In this document: piece by piece, positions 58,601-64,000 of the stretch
Position numbering within the stretch: position 1 is the stretch's first letter
Layout: the number at the start of each line of letters is the position of its first letter
NCBI GenBank assembly: GCA_964017235.1
Contig: OZ024935.1
Location: forward strand, 1-64,000
Reading direction: 5' to 3'
DNA: 64,000 bases
From: Sabellastarte sp. h YS-2021
Taxonomy: Eukaryota; Annelida; Polychaeta; Sabellida; Sabellidae
Notes under the pieces: model-generated
Database searches by the model: none
What the model was told of the DNA's origin: nothing
Seen by the model: only the letters and a program-made list of their open reading frames with translations
Position numbers and translations under genes: made by a program

Positions 58601-58905
58601 TTCTTAGAAGCATCACAGTTAGTGTGCAATAAAAATGAGACAGTATCTGAAAGTCCATCATGTGAATATCCTCCAATGTCACTCTTGCAACTATTAAAGT
58701 AGAGGCTAACAGGCTCTGTATCATTATTACCTGTACTATACTAACAGTTTTCTTGATTCCGGCCTTCACCATGTCAACATGTTTGTCTTTCAGTAAGGAG
58801 GTGTTAAATTTCCAAAAGCACTTCCCTCTATTAGTATCCTTAATATTAATATCAACACCAATAAATGAATGATCAGTTCTGTAACCAAAGCTCATAAATG
58901 TTTTA
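55640..58905 (-). pseudogene. Minus-strand Tx1/L1-like LINE ORF2 relic
   Basis: Reading leftwards: the end of the endonuclease domain at 58895-58770 (GYRTDHSFIGVDINI, then FWKFNTSLLKD); a poorly conserved stretch with a microsatellite; the linker and RT start at 58102-57593 (ILKELKRFYMNLYKSS, SSGSDGYSAEFYKFFWND, IILLPKADKP, NWWPISLINVDWRLLSGML); motif A LLLDFEKEFHSIEW at 57505-57460; and motif C at 57201-57190, reading YADN instead of YADD. C-terminal parts lie at 56540-55950 (MFWKDVIGAWIDYKNEF, RRMIAFQYKILSRILPTN). The Cys/His motif CYFCQSSVDNIEHLF follows at about 55930, with its last Cys lost. Several frameshifts and the Asn in the catalytic pair show it is inactive. The 3' limit is approximate. 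Confidence 0.82.
58411..58475. repeat. GATGGGGAGATA-type microsatellite
   Basis: An irregular tandem repeat built of GATGGGGA, GATA and GGGAGATG units, inside the degenerate part of the minus-strand LINE. Confidence 0.85.
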
Positions 58906-58909
58906 ACTG

Positions 58910-59825
58910 TTCTTGCAAGTCTGTCCTATACCTTTAAAGGTTGCCCTTAACAAAAAGGGTGCTTCCATGCAACTAACCTCTATCCACAAATATAACAGAG
59001 ATATAGGTTGAGGAATCATAAAGAAAAAACACACAAAAAACTACAATCATCCCCCTCTCATTAGGTATTTCATAGTTTCTTGACACTTTGATTTCAATCA
59101 TTAAATTCATTTTTTTATTTCAGTGGAATGCAAAAAAATGCAAATTGTCTCCTTCATTACATCTACAAGAAAAAAATCTTTATTTAATGTTTTCTATTTG
59201 GTATTTATTGTCATGTAAAAATATATTCATTTAGAAAGTTCCTAACAACTCACTCATGAAAAAAACCATTGTGCATTGTTTGAATTGGGGTTTGAATCAC
59301 TTCTAAATCAACCAATCTTTGCAGATCGTTGATATTTATGGATGTTCAAGGATATAAATGTTTAAATATTGTTTTCCAATATTCAACATTTAAAGTCTCT
59401 TTAGGCTGTTTTCCCTAGTAGCATGAAGTACTTTGAAAAACTTATGAACCCCATACTTATAAGTATACTTGAAGTACTTTGAAAAACTTATAAACCCCAT
59501 ACTTATAAGTAACTTGTGCGGGTCTAGCCATTAATTGACAATGTGGTTCGGTAATCTATTTACTGCTATAAACTGTATAATATTTACAAAACTACCACTA
59601 AACAAAAAGACCCATCTAATAAATCAAATCAAATTAAAGACATTCTAGTTGTATAAGGCAGTCTTAATTAAAAAACAAAATTATCTGTCCTTAAAACATA
59701 GTTATAGTGCTTTTTGCTGAAGTGGTAAAGTGTTACAAATTAACAAAATTGATTCTCTTAAATATACATTTAGAGACTATTACAGAATCAGACACTTATA
59801 ACAAAGATATGGAAACAATGTGTAT
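58910..59825. other. Spacer with one short tandem duplication
   Basis: AT-rich DNA with no gene recognised. It contains the 46-bp-period duplication listed separately. Confidence 0.5.
59425..59511. repeat. Two-copy tandem duplication, 46-bp period
   Basis: GAAGTACTTTGAAAAACTTA starts at 59425 and again at 59471. The 41-bp blocks differ by one base (G or A after CTTAT) and are separated by TACTT. Confidence 0.9.
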
Positions 59826-60601
59826 TTAAAGTTCGTCTCTCATCTTCATTAGGCACTGTCCAAGGTGGTTTTTACCCTTGTCCTTGCCAGTGTTTTTACC
59901 TCTGAGCGTTGCTTCATTGCCCCAAAATCTGTCATGAGCGTTGCACTCAATCAACTCTTTTCCACAAGTATCTGTTAACAGTTTGGATAAAAACTGTCAC
60001 TCAATCCTATCATCATAGTCACTATAGCAGTTGTGTTGCTCCAGTTGCTTCCATCCACACTGTCACCAAGATGCTTCATATCTACTGGATCTTCAGCATG
60101 CAGAATTTTTGTAGCTACAAGCCCTTTGTTTGCATGAATTGCCTTTTGATACAATTGCTCAACACAATGGTATTGTATTCCATTCTGGCTGCATGAACAT
60201 GGAAAGAAGTTGCTGAAAGGGTTGAAATTGCCGTGGAAAAGCGCTGCAGTTGGCCTTTTTACTTTACCAGTGGAATGAATATCTAACTCCTGAACATTGT
60301 AGCACTGTTGAAGGGAGTATGTAGAACCCTTGACCCTTGCTTTCAGAAAAACACCCTTTTCACACTTCTTGCCAACTTTCAGCACTTGTTTCTACTGGTT
60401 ACATGTGTTACTGATACTAGTTGGGAAGTCCTGTCTAATGGCTGTACACACTGGAACGTTTGGACCTCCACTGAGCCCTCTTTGCTCATGCTCCAGTGCA
60501 GCTCCTGGAGACTTCTTTAACTCTGCCCTCTTTCTGAATATCTCCATAGCATGGGGAAAGTAGTGGAAATGACCTTTTAGCATTACATCATCAAAAATCA
60601 T
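59826..60601 (-). pseudogene. NADAR-domain (YbiA/DUF1768-like) pseudogene
   Basis: Reading leftwards from 60601, one frame runs to 59975 with a single in-frame TAG at 60394-60392. The NADAR hallmarks begin near 60235: FNPFSNFFPC, then GIQYHCVEQLYQKAI, ATKILHAEDPVDMKHLG and NW. After a frame change near 59980 the domain end continues as TCGKELIECNAHDRFWG, then GKNHLGQCLMKMRDEL, with a stop at 59828-59826. NADAR proteins are N-glycosidases acting on ADP-ribose-related or riboflavin-pathway compounds. Part of the domain between the NW and the ECNAHDRFWG segment seems shortened. The first 70 residues are unassigned. There are no introns. It lies directly downstream of, and in the same orientation as, a tyrosine-recombinase fragment. 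It is broken by one stop and at least one shift, so it is not functional as read here. Confidence 0.75.
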
Positions 60602-60629
60602 TAAAATAGAATATCTGAAGCATTATGAT

Positions 60630-61080
60630 CTTGAAAAATATATATCCAGACACAATCAGACATCCACTTGCCATGGCTTTGAATATTTTGTATTTTGAAT
60701 AGAAACATTTGAATTAAAAGCTAGGGTGCACCTGAATGTCTGAAGGTGTGTAAGGATATGCCTGAGAGTTGAAGACCTAATCTGGTAAGTATCTGGGTAA
60801 GTTTCGCCTAACCTTGGTATCAGTAAGGGAACCCATTGGGCAGACTCATTTTTTATTTGAAACAATGGGGAAATTTTAGTTCCTGGTGTAAGAAGGGCTG
60901 GAATTTTTAACATTCTAATTGTGTCTCTGGTTTGCATAGTTTTACTCCACTTGATGAGAAAGTGGATGCCTGGAGTAGCAAAGAATACATCACCTCTTGC
61001 CATTTGTTCCATTGGTGAAACACTATATTGAATGGAGTACTAGATGTGACATTCGCAGGAATGAGAATGAGGGTCAAAAA
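60630..61080 (-). pseudogene. Tyrosine recombinase fragment of a YR retroelement (copy M)
   Basis: Reading leftwards: VFHQWNKWQE in one frame, then MEQMARGDVFFATPGIHFL and IKWSKTMQTRDTIRMLKIPAL in the next, then ISPLFQIKNESAQWVPL, QTFRCTLAFNSNVSIQ, and in another frame HGKWMSDCVWIYI near 60666-60634. This is the C-terminal catalytic half of a tyrosine recombinase like those of DIRS/Ngaro-type retroelements. The HGKW motif and the probable catalytic Tyr (60642-60640) are visible; the HxxR region is altered (QTFRC). Frame changes and missing residues make it a pseudogene. It follows an RNase H fragment in the element order RNase H then recombinase. A related copy lies inverted at 62765-63075. 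Confidence 0.75.
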
Positions 61081-61174
61081 TAAGGCCTTAAAAATCTGCC
61101 CCATCCACATGGTGTCACAAATGCTGACAATAGAGGTCAATAGTGGGATATCTATAATCTATAACCAGAAAGGT

Positions 61175-61444
61175 CTATAGAGTGATAATGCATAACAGAT
61201 TTTGTAGGAATTGATGTTTTTTCTCAGCTGGATTCTCAGTAATGTACCACCTAAACAGAAGGTCTGAAATCTTGTTATCCGAACCGAGTGTATGTATTAC
61301 CTGTAATTCAATGTCATTGATGGCCAAGATCATTGCAACATTTGGGGCCATATCCCCTAAGGTCAAATCCTGAGTTTTGCCCGAGTTTAAACCTGATTTC
61401 AAAAATATTTTACTAGCAGCCCATTGATGATCCCAAACTCTCAA
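61175..61444 (-). pseudogene. RNase H fragment of a YR retroelement (copy M)
   Basis: An open stretch of 89 codons includes SGLNSGKTQDLTLGDMAPN and INDIELQVIHTLGSDNKIS, then DLLFRWYITENPAEK. This matches the C-terminal RNase H pattern (LNSG-T-D ... DI-L-V-HI-G--N-IADLLSRW) of tyrosine-recombinase retroelements. The residues upstream (VWDHQWAA) look like a damaged CDNQAA block. It is placed just before the recombinase fragment at 60630-61080 on the same strand, so both likely belong to one decayed copy. The reverse transcriptase is not visible upstream. Confidence 0.6.
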
Positions 61445-62264
61445 TGCAACCAGAATGATTTACATTTGTAGGTGCACGATACTGTAGTTTTTAAAAAGTT
61501 TTGGGAACTTTTATGCTATAAACTTGATTTAGACAGATTGCCCCTAATACCTCCAATCACACATCTAATTCAATATCCATTTGGACTGGGGCATGCTTAA
61601 AAAGGCAATTTCATTAAAATAGGGCAAAAAAAAATTTTGCGAACCAATTCAGATCTCTGTGAAAATTTATATCTAATAAAATGTTATCTTTGTCAAAGTG
61701 GGTTCTCAAAGCATCTAACATTCAATTCAAAAATACTATAGAGCTGTGGACACATTTAGATATATACAGGATCGACCCCAGGAAAGACTGGAGCTCCTTT
61801 TTGTTGCCTTTTTCTACCAACCCATTGAGCACATGTATTTTGAATATTAACCAATTTTTGGGGGGACAGCCAAGGTGAAGTTAGTGGTGTCCACCTCGAT
61901 CCCCAGACATGTGGCTTTTGTACATGGTTGAACTAATTCCTTAGCATGTCAAGTCCCATTTTTTAGAAGGTGGACTCCTGGGGTTCATTCTTGTGAGGGA
62001 CCTTAATAATTTGGGGTTCTGGGTCTTTTTGTAAACTGCAATTACATTGGTTGCCTCATTTTCGAGGTCAAAAATTTACATTGACTCTTCCATTGACATT
62101 TAAGACTTGGAAGGGGTAACATCTGGGAAATCAAATTTTATTTTTTTTACCTTCATTTTACACTTGCTTTAATATTTTAGTTTATTTTATAATAAGAAAT
62201 TCAGGAAGAAATACAATTTCTTTTCTGCAAAGAGTGATGGTGTACAAAGGCCCATTCAACTGCA
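61445..62264. other. Spacer between two head-to-head YR copies
   Basis: No domain recognised. A 65-codon + strand frame at 61681-61878 has no family I can name. The right part may be the 5' untranslated region of the gag-like gene that follows. Confidence 0.45.
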
Positions 62265-62636
62265 ATGTCCGAAGATAACGCGTTTCTGAAGAACTTGCTG
62301 GAGGTGAAATCACCTGGCCATGCACAGCAAGATTCGGATCCAAATTCTTCTATCAGTGATCTGGACTGTAGTGGTCTGGTAGATACATCGGAAAATGATG
62401 ATGCAGGTGCTCAACCACGTTCGTTTGATAGACTTGTAGTCGATAGCCCCAGTACTTCTGCTAGTAAAACTACAACTTCTGATACTCAAGCCCTTATTAA
62501 TCAGACCATTTTGCAGCAATTGACTGCTATTGGGAAAATGTTGAATAAAATTGAACAAAAGACAGTTAAAAAGACTTCAGGGCCCCATAAATCTAAAAGC
62601 AGAAGTGCTCTGACTAAAAACAAGGTCATAGATTAA
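62265..62636 (+). pseudogene. Gag-like N-terminal ORF of a YR retroelement (copy P)
   Basis: An open frame of 123 codons from an ATG. The N-terminus is acidic and Ser/Asp/Thr-rich. About residues 76-98 are a predicted helix or coil (INQTILQQLTAIGKMLNKIE), followed by a basic end (KTVKKTSGPHKSKSRS). This layout resembles the Gag N-terminus of DIRS/Ngaro-like elements. The frame stops early. After a shift, gag-like residues (STVSLPTHDHLKTND) continue to about 62765 and then join directly to recombinase sequence, so the RT and RNase H part is deleted. The family call is by resemblance. Confidence 0.5.
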
Positions 62637-62764
62637 TCCAACAGTACACACACACAAAGTCACTCCACAAGAATGCATACAAGGGTTACAGATATACACA
62701 CAGTACCTAGTACTGTTTCACTACCCACCCATGACCATTTGAAAACAAATGATAATATACAGAA

Positions 62765-63075
62765 TGCGGTCATTCCTGCGAATTTCAAATCAAGTACCCT
62801 ATTCAATAGAGTGTTTTCACCAATGGAACAAATGGCAAGAAGTGATGTATTTTTTGCTACTCTAGGCATCCATCTTTTCATCAAGTGGAGTAAAACTATG
62901 CAAACCAGACACACAATTACAATGTTAAAAATTCCAGCCCTTGGTAATTCTCCTTTGTGTCCCTACAAGTAATTAAAAATTTGATGCTTCTTACAACAGG
63001 AACTAAAAATTCCCCATTGTTTCAAATAAAAAATGAGTCTGCCCAATGGGTTCCCTTACTGATACCAAGGCTTAT
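62765..63075 (+). pseudogene. Tyrosine recombinase fragment (copy P)
   Basis: In frame: SSTLFNRVFSPMEQMARSD, then VFFATLGIHLFIKWSKTMQ, TITMLKIPAL and SPLCPYK, then after a shift SPLFQIKNES and QWVPL. It is the inverted counterpart of 60800-61080 with clear nucleotide similarity, and retains a segment (GNSPLCPYK) missing in copy M. The catalytic C-terminal end (HGKW, Tyr) is absent because the copy breaks off at about 63075. Confidence 0.72.
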
Positions 63076-63089
63076 ACTTCCTAGTTAGG

Positions 63090-63310
63090 CATTGGTGGAG
63101 GTTAGCATCTACATCAAATATTCTGTTTTAATGATTTTTAATGATGTTATGCTAAAAAGGTCACCTTACATTGGCAGAAAGTAAGCTTAAAGTCACTCTT
63201 TATTTTAGGCCACCCTAAGGGTATGTTAATATGGACTCTTAATGACAGTAAAGTTAGTAATTTAAATTAATCTTAATTTAATGATAATTTAGCTGGGGGT
63301 GGAGCTATAG
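63090..63310 (+). repeat. Dispersed repeat R1, copy 2
   Basis: It matches 50060-50297 in reverse orientation. Its first part, TTTTAATGATTTTTAATGATG to GCTAAAAAGGTCA (63120-63160), also matches the minus strand at 60570-60610, between the recombinase and NADAR relics. The short block may therefore be a terminal part of the YR element or of a repeat that targets it. Confidence 0.6.
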
Positions 63311-63469
63311 GCTCCACCCTATTTAGTGCTCCCAGTAAAGATTGTTCTTGTGATTCAATACCTTTGATTGGGTATGGGGCTATTGGTTATTGATTCTGGC
63401 ACCAATTATAACAAAATCTTCATTCAACATTCAAAAGTCAAAGGGGCAAGACGCCATTTTTAGAAACAA
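63311..63469. other. Spacer, nothing recognised
   Basis: Short non-coding stretch between R1 and repeat Z, containing GGGCAAGACGCCATTTTTAG near 63446. Confidence 0.4.
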
Positions 63470-64000
63470 AGATTTTCAGACCTCCCACCCTGGTTCATCT
63501 CATTTCATATGGGAACAAGATCCAGGGGGCTGGCCCTCTACGCACCTAACTTAACACCTTATTTGGCGCAGGGGAGGGGGTGAGTTCCATGTATGTGCTC
63601 CTAGCTTGTTAACAATGGGATTCACAGCAGTGGCGCTTGTTACCTAGTTGGGGGCTTTCCTCCTTGTCTCCTTGAGTAGACCCTCCTACATTATTTAGGG
63701 TGTTAATGGTAGTCACAATAATATAGAATTTTATAGATGAGCAAGAACAATCTGTAATATGTTCCATGCTTGTGATAGGGGTTATCTGTTATGAGGCAGG
63801 TATGTAAAGTATATCCAATCCTACATGCCACAGTTTCTTAATTCTAATGATGTGTGCATACTTGTCAGTACATAATGTTGTATGTTCATCTTGTCTTATC
63901 TGTCACAGTTTGCTGAAGCAGTGTTTGTAGTTGTAGATGGTGGGTGGTCAAATAAAAGAACCACTGACAAGATGGCTGCCATAACAACTACTCAGGCAAC
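63470..64000. repeat. Repeat Z, right copy (inverted relative to 53590-54130)
   Basis: The reverse complement of this segment matches 53590-54130 from end to end of the window edge, so the repeat may continue past 64000. The two copies are about 9.3 kb apart in inverted orientation. Differences and small indels are scattered, which suggests two old insertions or an old terminal inverted repeat rather than a recent duplication. Confidence 0.85.

Noticed and set aside
60308..60563. Overlapping + strand frames opposite the NADAR relic
   Set aside because: The minus strand shows ordered NADAR motifs; the + strand frames have none.
61681..61878. 65-codon + strand frame between the YR copies as a gene
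   Set aside because: No domain or homology to the neighbouring element frames; kept as unassigned spacer.

Overview
This is a eukaryotic, almost certainly animal, window made nearly entirely of repetitive DNA. I see no host gene that I can call intact. The content (Tx1/L1-type and L2/CR1-type LINE relics, a Ty3/Gypsy element primed by an animal-type tRNA-Leu, tyrosine-recombinase retroelement pieces and a NADAR-domain relic, all in AT-rich DNA using the standard code) suggests a marine invertebrate or basal chordate. I cannot name the species.

Layout. (1) 1-27969: a tandem satellite with a 353-bp unit, about 79 copies, arranged as blocks of two sequence variants (one B copy, 8 A, 27 B, 43 A). 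(2) 27970-28885: unique AT-rich DNA. (3) 28886-43613: a 5'-truncated Tx1-like LINE, cut inside its reverse transcriptase domain by a complete Ty3/Gypsy LTR retrotransposon at 29799-41309. That element has two 2284-bp LTRs (I count two differences), a tRNA-Leu primer site, gag, an intact 1325-codon pol, a polypurine tract and a 4-bp target duplication. It also carries a third ORF after pol, where an env might sit, encoding a soluble protein with two C2H2 zinc fingers. (4) 43.6-50.4 kb: small relics, namely a LINE tail, a candidate inverted-repeat element, an unidentified coding relic, an L2/CR1-like LINE with a 2A-like NPGP motif, and a short dispersed repeat. (5) 50.5-53.2 kb: a lightly damaged Tx1-like LINE on the + strand. 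(6) 53.6-64.0 kb: a region bounded by an inverted pair of about 540 bp. It contains an L2/CR1-like fragment, a minus-strand Tx1-like LINE, a NADAR-domain pseudogene, and two head-to-head damaged tyrosine-recombinase retroelement copies.

The most interesting system is the LTR element. It looks young and structurally complete, and it encodes a zinc-finger protein of unknown function. Each of its unusually long LTRs carries five copies of a dyad motif, TTCAG-N3-TGAA, just downstream of the TATA box. A splice-acceptor-like sequence abuts the start codon of the third ORF. My inference, which is testable, is that this is a retrotransposon with its own DNA-binding regulator and operator array.
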